Assembly: GCA_937870805.1 (NCBI GenBank)
Contig: CALMZT010000320.1
Span: 1-9,723 of the forward strand
Length of the DNA: 9,723 nt
Reading direction: 5' to 3'
Source: an uncultured Chloroflexota bacterium
Lineage (GTDB): Bacteria > Chloroflexota > Anaerolineae > Aggregatilineales > Phototrophicaceae
Part shown: positions 1 through 6,637 of the stretch, in pieces
Layout of the letters: each line of letters starts with the position of its first letter
Numbering within the stretch: position 1 is the stretch's first letter
Position numbers and translations under genes: made by a program
Notes under the pieces: model-generated
Told to the model about the DNA's origin: nothing
The model's input: only the letters and a program-made list of their open reading frames with translations
The model's database searches: none

Positions 1-194
1 TCTGCATCTATATCCGCAAGGTCATCGAAACCGGGGCAGATGTCGTTGGTGTTATTCACACTATCGTTGTCATCGTCACGATCATCGACAGTATCACAAC
101 CATCAGGCGTGCCATCGGCATCTATATCGGCGTGATCGTTAAAGCCGGGGCAAATATCGACATCATCCGTGTTACCATCGTAGTCGCTGTCGCC
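1..194 (-). repeat. Thrombospondin type-3-like Asp-rich repeats at the visible C-terminal end
   Basis: Residues 1441-1504 contain stretches such as DSDYDGNTDDVDICPGF, DADGTPDGCD and DRDDDNDSV. A 38-residue unit (DICPGF-x-D-x-ADIDAD) begins to repeat. The DNA shows this as a 114-nt period, because matching text starts at 4 and 118. The DxDxDG pattern with paired Cys is typical of TSP3/MopE-like calcium-binding linkers. The array continues past the window, so its copy number is unknown. Confidence 0.85.
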
Positions 195-3100
195 AACGGG
201 TGCTGCTGGCGGGGTACAGCCTGATTCTACTTCGATGCAAATGAAATCGTTGTCGAAATCGTAGTCTCTAGCGGTATCAAATTCGCTGCCGCCAATGAAG
301 TCATCACCATCACCACCACCAATTAGGATGTCGTCGCCAGCGTCGCCAAACACCTGATCCAGCCCGTTGCCCCCATCAAGGAGATCGTTTGCGCCGCCGC
401 CGAACAGCAGGTCGTGACCTTCACCCGCGTAGAGTTGATCGTTACCCGGATTTCCGACAGGTGAGTCATCATCCTCATAGGGCGATTCATCACCGAATAA
501 CTCATCGTGACCATCGCCGCCGTAGATGGTATCACTGCCGTTATTGCCCGCTAACGCATCGTGACCGAGACCGCCATCAATGTAGTCATCGCCGTCGCCG
601 CCGGATACGCCATCGTCACCTGCACCCGCGTAGAGGTAATCATTGCCCGAACCGCCACCCAAGACATCATCACCATCCCCACCGAAAAGGACATCAATGC
701 CGTTTTCGCCGAATAACAAATCATGTCCTGACTCAGCGATAATGATGTCATTGCCGTCGCCGCCGAAAAGTTCATCGCTGCCCTCGCCGCCGACAATACA
801 ATCGTCGCCGCCGCGCCCGTCGATATAATCGCCTCTGCCATAGCCGAAGATCAAGTCATTGCCTTCAGTACCGTAGATCTCGTCCCAACCCTCTGTACCT
901 TGAATGATCGCACCATCGAAGATAATGCCTCCGCATTCTTCGGGAATGTCAACATTCATGGCGACATTGATGGTTACGGTGGCGACGTTAGAGAGCAGAA
1001 CACCGTCAGTAATTTGATACGTGAATGTATCTGTGCTGCTAAAGTTGGCAGGCGGGGTATAGGTGCATTGACCGTCCGTTGTACAGTTGACCGTACCGCC
1101 TTGCGTGCTGGTCGCAGCGAAGTTAGCAATTGTGATCGGATCACCATCGGGGTCGCTGTCGTTGGTCATGACTGCGATCGTGATTGTTTGCCCCGGCGTA
1201 TTGGCGCTATCGGGATTGGCAATCGGTGCGTCGTTCACAGGACTTACGGTAATGGTTACAGTAGCGACATTCGACAACAGGGAACCATCGCTAGCCTGGT
1301 AAGTGAATGTGTCCGTACCGTTAAAATTGGAGGGAGGCGTGTACGTGCAGGTCGTCGTGCAGTTGACCGTGCCTCCCTGTGAGCTGGTCGCGCTGAAATT
1401 GGCGACGGTCAGCGAATTGCTATTGGGATCAGTATCATTTGCCAGTACCTCAATCGTGACCGCTGTATCCTCTGCCGTTGTTGCCGTATCAGGGTTGGCG
1501 ACGGGCGGAAGATTGGATTCAGTGACATTGACTGTGACGACAGCAGAAGCTGTGCCGCCATTGCCATCTGAAATGGTGTAGGTATAAGTGTCTGTGCCCA
1601 GGAAACCAAGCAGCGGGGTATAGGTGCAAAGCCCGGCGACTGTGCAGGTCACCGCGACGCCTTGCGTGCTTGTGACGGTGAGGCTTGTGACCGTGAGCGT
1701 ATTGCCATCCGGGTCGTTGTCATTGAGCAGAACATTCGTCGTCACCGCGCCGTTGATGAGCGTCCCTACATTATCGGGGTTGGCGATAGGGTTATCATTG
1801 ACAGGCGTTACGTTCACGGTGACGATGGCTGACGCTGTGCCGCCGTTGCCGTCAGAAATGGTGTACGTGTAGGTGTCGGTGCCGTTGAAGTTCAGGCGCG
1901 GGGTGTAGGTGCAAAGCCCATTGACTGTGCAGTTGATTGTTCCGCCTTGAATGCTGGTGATGTTCAGGCTGGTGACCGTGAGCATATTACCTTCAACATC
2001 AGAGTCGTTGGTCAGCACGTTGGTTGTGACAGGCGTGTCTTCGAGTGTTGTCGCTGTGTCAGCGTTAGCAACGGGTACATCGTTCACAGGAGTAACGTTG
2101 ACTGTGACAGTTGCTGAGGCTGTGCCGCCGTTACCGTCAGAAATGGTGTAGGTATAAGTGTCTGTGCCGAAGAAATTGAGCGGCGGGGTGTAGGTGCAAA
2201 GTCCGTCCGTCGTGCAGTTCACAGTGCCGCCCCGGATACTGGCAGCACTAAAGCTGGTAATGGTGAGAGAGTCGCCGCCTGGGTCGCTGTCATTGAGCAA
2301 CACGCTAGTGGTGATTGCGGTATCTTCGGGGGTCGTCACTGTATCATTGACGGCACTCGGCGGTGCATTCAAGACTGACATACAGGCTGAAAATTCAGAC
2401 GTGTTGTTGCTGGGATCGGTTGCCGCTGCCGTAACAAAACGCGTGTTGGAAAGGGCAGGCGATATATTTGCTGTGAAACTGGCATCGCCGCTGCCATTGG
2501 TGGTTGCGTTCACTGTGCCGATGAACGTTTGACCTTCGCCGTTGCCTGAAGTGTCGCATGTGACGTTGGAAAAAAGTTCGATGCGGAAGGTGGTGTTGGG
2601 CAGGCTGTTGAGCGTGCCGTTGACGACTGTTTCGCCCGCCGTGCCCGCGATCAGCAATGGGAAGTTTTGCAGATTGTTTGCGCCCGTATCGGGGTCGCCT
2701 GCATCATTAGCGGTAACACCGTTTGCGCCTAAGTCGATGCCGAGGCTGGTGTTGGTGTGGATGCTGTTTGATAGGATGCGGTTGCCCGTGCCGGAACTGA
2801 TGAAGATGCCTTTGGAGGCATTGAAGGCGATAATATTGCCTGCGCCCTGTGCAGTGCCGCCGATAGTATTGTTAGAAGCGCTGCTGATGAAGATGCCGCT
2901 GCCACTGTTGGCTAATCCAGCCGTGCCTGCTGCATTGGTTCCGATGAAGTTTCCGGCGACGGTGCTGCCATTCGCGTTATTCAGATGGATACCGTTGCTG
3001 TTGTTGCCAGAGATGAGATTGCGCGCGTTGGCGGACGTGCCGCCGACAGTGTTATTGGGAGAGTTATCGATGACGACGCCTGCCCCTGTATTGCCTAAAG

Positions 3101-4514
3101 GCTGCGTGCCACCCGCATCGGTGCCGATCCTGTTGCCTGCGACGCTGTTATTGGAAGCGCCGCTTGCCATCAAAACACCGAAGGAGTCGTTGCCAGAGAT
3201 GACGTTGCCTGCGTCTTGTGCAGTGCCGCCAACGGTATTGCTGGATGCATTGGTGATGGCGATCCCGTAAGCAGCATTCCCTATATCAGCGCTGCCGCTG
3301 GCATTTGTGCCAACGAAGTTTCCAGTGACCGTCGTATTTGTGGTGTTTTGGATGCGTATCCCGGCGTTATTGTTCCCGGAGACGACGTTGTTGGTTACTG
3401 CGTTGTTTGCCGCGCCCTCGATATGCACACCGTTTGAACTATTACCTAGATCAAGCGTTCCGCTGACATCCACACCAATGTAGTTGTTGTTGATCGTATT
3501 GCCCGCAGCAGACGCACCCGAAATTGAAATGCCGTGTAAGTTATTTCCAGAAATCAGATTGCTGGTGCCAGCCGCCGTGCCACCAATCGTGTTACTGCTG
3601 CTGTACTGAACATTGATCCCATACCCACCATTACCATTAAATGTAGAACCATTGCTCTGCATGCCGATATGGTTGCCGATGATTGTGTTGGTGCCAGTCG
3701 TGCTTGTCGTATCGCCAAGAATGAGAATGCCATCGTTGATATTGCCGACGATGATATTGCGACGACTGGAAGTGGTGCCGCCGATAGTGTTGTTCTGTGC
3801 GCCGCCGCGTAGTTGAATCCCGTAACTATTGGTGCCAAGGTAATTGCCGTACACGCTGTTGTTACTGCCAGTGACGTCAATGCCAGTCCCTAGATTTTCT
3901 TCAACGTCATTAAAGGTGATGGCGCTGTTGCTTGCGGCGACATAGATACCATTATTGTTCGGGAGGGCACCACTGCCATCCACCTTCAAGCCTATCGTGC
4001 TGTCTTCAATAGTGTGACCACTGGTGCCGCTGCCCAGATTAATGGCTGTACCTGTAAAATTAGTGATCGCTATGCCTCGAATAGTGACATTCGACGCGGT
4101 GACACGAAAAGCATCCGAAATTGCGATGGTATTACTCCTGCGCACCTCGATCACGGGACCACTGTAACCGGGCTGCGAAGTGGCATCAATCGTTACAGAC
4201 TCAGTGATAAGAAAGGCAGTATTCGTAATCATCGTTGAGTTTACGACGATGACGTAGGGAGGAGTCGCTGGATTCGTAATGTTAAAGGCGATTATATCTA
4301 AGCCAGGGCTTCCTGCGGGAGCATCGCCGGAAGGTGCATTGGTGTTTGCGGCAGTAATCGCTTCACGCAAAGTGACGACCCCATCATTATTGATGGTATC
4401 GCCTATACCTGTAACGATGATCGTAGCTTGTGCATAACTGGGGCGCGCTGTACTTAAAAGCACGAGAGTAAGGAGAACAAGAAAAAATGAGAATCCCACT
4501 CTTCTATTTAACAT
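1..4514 (-). CDS. Giant secreted multidomain surface protein (beta-helix, cadherin-like repeats, RTX, TSP3); 3' end outside window
   Basis: This is a single uninterrupted frame of 1,504 codons from ATG 4512-4514 to the left edge; no stop is reached, so the C-terminus is missing. Residues 1-28 form a signal peptide (RR near the start, a long Leu/Phe/Val core, SYA before the likely cut). A CSLREA-like segment (VVTLREAITAANTNA) lies near residues 44-60. A right-handed parallel beta-helix spans roughly 85-600, with repeated NT(I/V)GGT and LISGN turns. An Ig-like sandwich lies at about 620-715. Five cadherin/Big_9-type repeats occupy 717-1184. RTX nonapeptides (GGxGxDxxx) occupy about 1206-1412, and thrombospondin type-3 Asp-rich repeats run from 1441 to the edge. 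I infer an exported, Ca2+-stabilised adhesin or polysaccharide-binding surface protein. No catalytic motif was recognised and the ligand is unknown. The ribosome binding site is weak (GGACAG, about 8 nt from the ATG). Whether a sorting signal follows cannot be seen. Confidence 0.95.
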   Translation of the reverse strand, partial: MLNRRVGFSFFLVLLTLVLLSTARPSYAQATIIVTGIGDTINNDGVVTLREAITAANTNAPSGDAPAGSPGLDIIAFNITNPATPPYVIVVNSTMITNTAFLITESVTIDATSQPGYSGPVIEVRRSNTIAISDAFRVTASNVTIRGIAITNFTGTAINLGSGTSGHTIEDSTIGLKVDGSGALPNNNGIYVAASNSAITFNDVEENLGTGIDVTGSNNSVYGNYLGTNSYGIQLRGGAQNNTIGGTTSSRRNIIVGNINDGILILGDTTSTTGTNTIIGNHIGMQSNGSTFNGNGGYGINVQYSSSNTIGGTAAGTSNLISGNNLHGISISGASAAGNTINNNYIGVDVSGTLDLGNSSNGVHIEGAANNAVTNNVVSGNNNAGIRIQNTTNTTVTGNFVGTNASGSADIGNAAYGIAITNASSNTVGGTAQDAGNVISGNDSFGVLMASGASNNSVAGNRIGTDAGGTQPLGNTGAGVVIDNSPNNTVGGTSANARNLISGNNSNGIHLNNANGSTVAGNFIGTNAAGTAGLANSGSGIFISSASNNTIGGTAQGAGNIIAFNASKGIFISSGTGNRILSNSIHTNTSLGIDLGANGVTANDAGDPDTGANNLQNFPLLIAGTAGETVVNGTLNSLPNTTFRIELFSNVTCDTSGNGEGQTFIGTVNATTNGSGDASFTANISPALSNTRFVTAAATDPSNNTSEFSACMSVLNAPPSAVNDTVTTPEDTAITTSVLLNDSDPGGDSLTITSFSAASIRGGTVNCTTDGLCTYTPPLNFFGTDTYTYTISDGNGGTASATVTVNVTPVNDVPVANADTATTLEDTPVTTNVLTNDSDVEGNMLTVTSLNITSIQGGTINCTVNGLCTYTPRLNFNGTDTYTYTISDGNGGTASAIVTVNVTPVNDNPIANPDNVGTLINGAVTTNVLLNDNDPDGNTLTVTSLTVTSTQGVAVTCTVAGLCTYTPLLGFLGTDTYTYTISDGNGGTASAVVTVNVTESNLPPVANPDTATTAEDTAVTIEVLANDTDPNSNSLTVANFSATSSQGGTVNCTTTCTYTPPSNFNGTDTFTYQASDGSLLSNVATVTITVSPVNDAPIANPDSANTPGQTITIAVMTNDSDPDGDPITIANFAATSTQGGTVNCTTDGQCTYTPPANFSSTDTFTYQITDGVLLSNVATVTINVAMNVDIPEECGGIIFDGAIIQGTEGWDEIYGTEGNDLIFGYGRGDYIDGRGGDDCIVGGEGSDELFGGDGNDIIIAESGHDLLFGENGIDVLFGGDGDDVLGGGSGNDYLYAGAGDDGVSGGDGDDYIDGGLGHDALAGNNGSDTIYGGDGHDELFGDESPYEDDDSPVGNPGNDQLYAGEGHDLLFGGGANDLLDGGNGLDQVFGDAGDDILIGGGDGDDFIGGSEFDTARDYDFDNDFICIEVESGCTPPAAPVGDSDYDGNTDDVDICPGFNDHADIDADGTPDGCDTVDDRDDDNDSVNNTNDICPGFDDLADIDA
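277..899 (-). repeat. RTX (hemolysin-type) calcium-binding nonapeptide block inside the giant gene
   Basis: Residues about 1206-1412 are a run of about two dozen glycine/aspartate nonapeptides of the form GGxGxDxLx (for example FGGDGNDII, FGGDGDDVL, SGGDGDDYI). One break occurs near the EDDD-containing insert (GDESPYEDDDSPVG). In the RTX family each GGxGxD turn binds Ca2+ and the strands stack into a parallel beta-roll. RTX proteins of diderms usually leave by a type I system using a C-terminal signal. Here a normal N-terminal Sec signal is present, so the block is more likely a structural calcium-dependent domain than a type I secretion tag. Confidence 0.9.
963..2366 (-). repeat. Five tandem cadherin-like (Big_9/tandem-95 type) repeats inside the giant gene
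   Basis: The five units have equivalent Asp residues at 724, 819, 914, 1009 and 1102, so the spacing is 95, 95, 95 and 93 residues. Each unit opens with a P-x-A-N-x-D-T type linker, continues with a VLxND(S/T)D calcium-site motif, then GG(T)xxCTxxGxCTYTPP, and ends with DTYTYTISDGNGGTAS or a variant. Each unit has its own close Cys pair, which fits an oxidised extracellular environment. Unit 4 has lost two residues between its cysteines (CTTTC), which explains the 93-residue step. At DNA level, units 1 and 3 share an identical 29-nt stretch (2140-2168 and 1570-1598) that differs in unit 2, pointing to recombination or conversion between units. Confidence 0.9.
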
Positions 4515-4545
4515 AACCACTGTCCAATACAATCCCTTTGTCGTT

Positions 4546-4564
4546 GCTGTGATCTTATCACAGC
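4546..4564. promoter_or_regulatory. 19-bp palindrome upstream of the giant gene (operator-like, CRP-like half-sites)
   Basis: GCTGTGATCTTATCACAGC has perfect 8-bp arms and a 3-nt centre. It lies 32-50 nt upstream of the giant gene's ATG on the minus strand. The TGTGA/TCACA half-sites are those of CRP/FNR-family regulators, but the gap is 5 rather than the usual 6. A weak promoter reading TTGCGG-N18-TAAGAT on the minus strand would overlap it, so the palindrome would sit on the -10. It could also act as a small hairpin in the 5' leader. Regulation is inferred from symmetry and position only. Confidence 0.45.
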
Positions 4565-4707
4565 TTTGTAACACGCCGCAATACATTCCACTTGAGACGA
4601 CACACTCAGACATCATCAAATCCATAAATTATTCACTCACCTTACGCAGTTTATCGCTCCGGGTTTTTATGCTCTTTAATCAAATAGGACGGAGTACGCA
4701 TTCGTAG

Positions 4708-4729
4708 GGGCGCACCTGCGTGTGCGCCC
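4708..4729. repeat. Inverted repeat, 8-bp stem, inside the MITE-like element
   Basis: GGGCGCAC and GTGCGCCC flank a 6-nt loop. The sequence starts with the GTAGGGGCGCAC text often met in dispersed intergenic repeats. No T-run follows on either strand, so it does not look like a Rho-independent terminator. Confidence 0.65.
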
Positions 4730-4772
4730 GACAAAGGTAGACACCCTTCCTTTACTTCGTCTCTAATCGTCC

Positions 4773-4788
4773 AACCCGTTCACGGGTT
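4773..4788. repeat. Inverted repeat, 6-bp stem with TTCA loop, inside the MITE-like element
   Basis: AACCCG and CGGGTT pair around a 4-nt TTCA loop. This is the second of three hairpins between the terminal repeats of the element. The run of T after it is only three bases, so a terminator role is weakly supported. Confidence 0.5.
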
Positions 4789-4801
4789 TCCAAATCACGT
4801 A

Positions 4802-4824
4802 GCTGGCAGTTTTGAACTGCCAGC
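4802..4824. repeat. Inverted repeat, 10-bp stem, inside the MITE-like element
   Basis: GCTGGCAGTT pairs perfectly with AACTGCCAGC around a 3-nt loop. It is the strongest hairpin in the window and lies 20 nt inside the right terminal repeat. There is no poly-T tract on either side, so I read it as part of the mobile repeat. Confidence 0.7.
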
Positions 4825-4908
4825 GTCCACAACAGTGAGCAAGTGCGTAAGGTGAGTTATTCAGAAGGATTCTATTTGCAGCACACAGATAGCGACCACA
4901 CGAATTTC

Positions 4909-4939
4909 ACTGAAAACTGTCAACTGATAACGGATAACT
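4909..4939. repeat. Low-complexity intergenic filler (ACTGAAAACTG / CAACTGATAAC type)
   Basis: The text ACTGAAAACTG-T-CAACTGATAAC is a short-period variant sequence. A close relative (ACTGAAAACTGGCAACTGAA) is at 8951-8970, where it falls inside the small ORF 8900-9118. Such stretches are usually non-coding spacers in genomes of this kind, which counts against the ORF at the second site. Confidence 0.45.
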
Positions 4940-4953
4940 TACATTACACACAC

Positions 4954-5020
4954 CATTAAAGTGTCAAAAGAAACTCAAATGCCTTCGCTTTTATGCTATG
5001 CTCTCCCTAGCGAAAGGAGT
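4954..5020 (+). promoter_or_regulatory. Promoter-like block A with strong RBS, duplicated at 8837-8898
   Basis: The block opens with CATTAAAGTGTCAAAAG (4954-4970). It has an extended -10, TGC-TATGCT, with the hexamer at 4997-5002, and ends with GAAAGGAGT (5012-5020) before ATG 5025. By hand count, 39 of the first 49 bases match block B without gaps, and GTGTC starts exactly 36 nt before the -10 hexamer in both. No good -35 hexamer is present (CTCAAA at the 17-nt position), so the conserved 17-mer may be an activator site. Promoter function is inferred from conservation and spacing. Confidence 0.5.
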
Positions 5021-5024
5021 CTCT

Positions 5025-5240
5025 ATGCCCCGCATCACCGACAATCGACTAAAGACGATGGACTATCGACGATGGATTAACAACTCAGTAAATTTCCTGA
5101 TGCCTCACTGTTTTTTCGGCTTACATTTAACTTTAGCGTTGGTTTTCGGTATGAAATTTCGTCACCTGCCGCCTATCTCTCACTATGTCCAAAACCGCCA
5201 AATGAAACATTACTCTGATAAATGTGTTTTTGCAGGCTAA
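5025..5240 (+). CDS. Doubtful small ORF, 71 aa, behind promoter-like block A
   Basis: I do not recognise this product. ATG 5025 is chosen over the in-frame ATG 4998 because GAAAGGAGT lies 4 nt before it and because ATG 4998 falls inside the presumed -10. The predicted peptide is basic at the start, has one hydrophobic stretch (about residues 25-43, including FFGLHLTLALVFGM) that could be a membrane segment, and ends with a Lys/Cys-containing tail. Against it, the first codons contain a direct repeat of GACGATGGA (5054-5062 and 5068-5076) typical of spacer filler, and there is no resemblance to the ORF behind block B. It could be a real small membrane peptide, the decayed start of a lost gene, or chance. 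Confidence 0.2.
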   Translation: MPRITDNRLKTMDYRRWINNSVNFLMPHCFFGLHLTLALVFGMKFRHLPPISHYVQNRQMKHYSDKCVFAG

Positions 5241-5328
5241 AATTTGAGTCATATACGTGCTAATCCCATGATCTAAGCCCCCTCGCCCAACCTCCCTCTT
5301 CTCTAGCGCCCCTCATTGCACGATACTT

Positions 5329-6417
5329 GTGTCCCATCGGGCGCTTGATTTCAGTGAGCAGGCTTTGGACACCATTCCATTAACCATCATCACGGGCTTT
5401 CTGGGCGCGGGCAAGACCACGCTGCTCAACCGCCTTCTGCACGCCGATCATGGGCTGCGCGTGGCGGTGCTGGTCAACGACTTCGGCGCGGTCAACATCG
5501 ACTCGCAGTTGGTCGTGGGCGTCGATGGCGATACCGTCAGCCTCGCCAACGGCTGCATCTGCTGCACCATTCGCGGCGATCTGATTAACGCCACGCTCGG
5601 CTTGCTCAACCGTCCCGAACCGCCGCAGTACCTCATCGTCGAAACCAGCGGCGTATCCGACCCGTTGGAAGTCGCGCTCACCTTCAAGGCAATGAAGCGT
5701 ATCCGCCTCGACAGCGTGCTCACGGTGCTGGACGCCGAGCAGATTTTGACGCTGGAACGCGAGTTTGCGGTGCTGGCGCTCAATCAGGTGGGCATGGCAG
5801 ACATTGTGATTTTGAACAAGGTCGATCTGGTGACGGAGCCGCAGCTTGAGAAGGTGCGCGCCTACATTCGCAGCATCATCCCCAAGTCGCGCATCATCGA
5901 GACCATGCACGCAAATGTGCCGCTGGAATTGATTCTCAACGTCGGGCAGTTTGATGTGCAGCGCCTCGCCAGCCGCGCGCCGCAGGAAGTCCACGTTCAC
6001 GCGGAAGGTGAGCATCACGAGCACGAGCACACCGACCACAGCCTGATTTTCGAGACGTGGAGTTGGCAAAGCGACCAGCCGCTGTCCACGAAGGCGCTGA
6101 AGCGCATGGTAGACAGCCTGCCAGAGACGATTTATCGCGCGAAGGGCATTTTCTACTTTGTCGAGTCGCCCGATCAGCGCGGCGTGCTGCAAGTCGTCGG
6201 GCAGCGTGCCAGCCTCACGTTTGATGAACCCTGGGGCAATGAGACGCCGCATTCACAGTTGGTCGTCATCGGCGCGCACGGCGGCATCGACGCTCATGAG
6301 CTTCAGCAGCGCATGGACGCTTGCCTCGCCGTGAACGCCCCGAAATCCGAAGTCGAGCGTGTCGCCAACGCCGCCCTCGATTGGCTGCGCCGCAGCTTCA
6401 AAACAACCCACCCGTAG
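5329..6417 (+). CDS. G3E-family (COG0523/CobW-like) GTPase, putative metallochaperone, copy 1
   Basis: The 362-residue product matches the usual size of CobW/YjiA/ZagA-type GTPases, cytosolic proteins that use GTP to deliver Zn, Co, Fe or Ni to client enzymes. Visible motifs are Walker A GFLGAGKT (23-30), metal-binding CICC (76-79), ETSGVSDP (105-112), NKVD (163-166), and a His-rich loop with seven His (222-237). A CobW_C domain follows, starting near FETWSW. The metal cannot be read from sequence; the His loop favours zinc. The start is uncertain. GTG 5329 has no ribosome binding site, while TTG 5365 (residue 13) lines up exactly with Met1 of the paralog downstream. The upstream 88 nt (5241-5328) show C-rich spacer text and no clear promoter or Zur box. 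It probably shares a locus, possibly an operon, with the second copy. Confidence 0.92.
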   Translation: MSHRALDFSEQALDTIPLTIITGFLGAGKTTLLNRLLHADHGLRVAVLVNDFGAVNIDSQLVVGVDGDTVSLANGCICCTIRGDLINATLGLLNRPEPPQYLIVETSGVSDPLEVALTFKAMKRIRLDSVLTVLDAEQILTLEREFAVLALNQVGMADIVILNKVDLVTEPQLEKVRAYIRSIIPKSRIIETMHANVPLELILNVGQFDVQRLASRAPQEVHVHAEGEHHEHEHTDHSLIFETWSWQSDQPLSTKALKRMVDSLPETIYRAKGIFYFVESPDQRGVLQVVGQRASLTFDEPWGNETPHSQLVVIGAHGGIDAHELQQRMDACLAVNAPKSEVERVANAALDWLRRSFKTTHP

Positions 6418-6456
6418 GGGAGCACCAACGTGTCGTCCCTTTTCAATCTCCCGACT

Positions 6457-6615
6457 CCCTCGGTGTTCTCCGTTGTACTCACACCTTGTACTCAAGGCGG
6501 CGTCCTCGGTGGTTCAATTCTTTTCTTATCTTGTATTATCTTGGCGAACTTGGCGTCTTGGCGGTTCAATTTTCTCTTTTCTGGTCTTTGCGTTCTCTGC
6601 GCCTTTGCGGTTCAA
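6457..6615. repeat. Three related GC-rich intergenic modules ending in GCGGTTCAA, between the GTPase genes
   Basis: Three variants of one pattern follow each other. Module 1 is at 6457-6517 (CTCGGTGTTCTC ... CTCGGTGGTTCAA, with about 23 nt inserted). Module 2 is at 6540-6569 (CTTGGCG-AACTTGGCGT-CTTGGCGGTTCAA). Module 3 is at 6586-6615 (CTTTGCG-TTCTCTGCGC-CTTTGCGGTTCAA). Each has three TGGCG or TTGCG cores and a TTCAA end, with T-rich spacers between. This resembles dispersed intergenic repeats known from several bacterial genomes. No coding potential is likely despite an open frame through it. It could still form structure in the leader of the second GTPase. Confidence 0.6.
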
Positions 6616-6637
6616 ATTGTATTGGAGTGATTCGACA

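Larger units (their letters stand above)
4635..4857. mobile_element. MITE-like non-autonomous insertion, 223 bp, with 14-bp TIRs and 5-bp target duplication
   Basis: The left end (4635-4648, ACTCACCTTACGCA) and the right end (4844-4857, TGCGTAAGGTGAGT) are perfect 14-bp inverted repeats. Immediately outside both ends sits the same 5-bp word TATTC (4630-4634 and 4858-4862), as expected of a target-site duplication. The interior has no convincing ORF but carries three hairpins. The size, TIRs and duplication fit a miniature inverted-repeat element mobilised in trans by some transposase; the parent IS family was not identified. It occupies nearly half of the 510-nt gap between the giant gene and the next possible start. 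Confidence 0.7.

Noticed and set aside
963..2366. Regular repeats resembling a CRISPR or satellite array
   Set aside because: The 285-nt period is an exact multiple of three and lies in frame within a coding sequence that translates into domain repeats; no short spacers exist.
389..4238. Many plus-strand open frames of 60-242 codons (for example 2542-3270, 900-1382, 1303-1581)
   Set aside because: All lie antisense to the continuous 1,504-codon minus-strand gene. Their periodic Val/Leu/Ser-rich or Arg/His-rich products come from its repeats.
4802..4824. Strong hairpin as a Rho-independent terminator
   Set aside because: No T-run follows on either strand, the flanking genes point away from it, and it lies within the terminal repeats of the mobile-like element.
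5203..5231. Imperfect AT-rich dyad (AAACATT ... AAATGTGTTT) as a Zur operator for the GTPase genes
   Set aside because: The arms are imperfect, the match to a TGATAATNATTATCA-like site is poor, and it lies about 100 nt upstream of the start inside the doubtful small ORF.
5380..6252. Long open frame of 290 codons on the minus strand opposite the first GTPase
   Set aside because: It is fully antisense to a gene with clear family motifs, shows no recognisable domain, and is explained by the high third-position GC of the plus-strand gene.
6359..6637. 93-codon N-terminal extension of the second GTPase
   Set aside because: It begins inside the first GTPase gene, runs through intergenic repeat modules, and precedes a good RBS and ATG placed exactly at the start of the GTPase fold.
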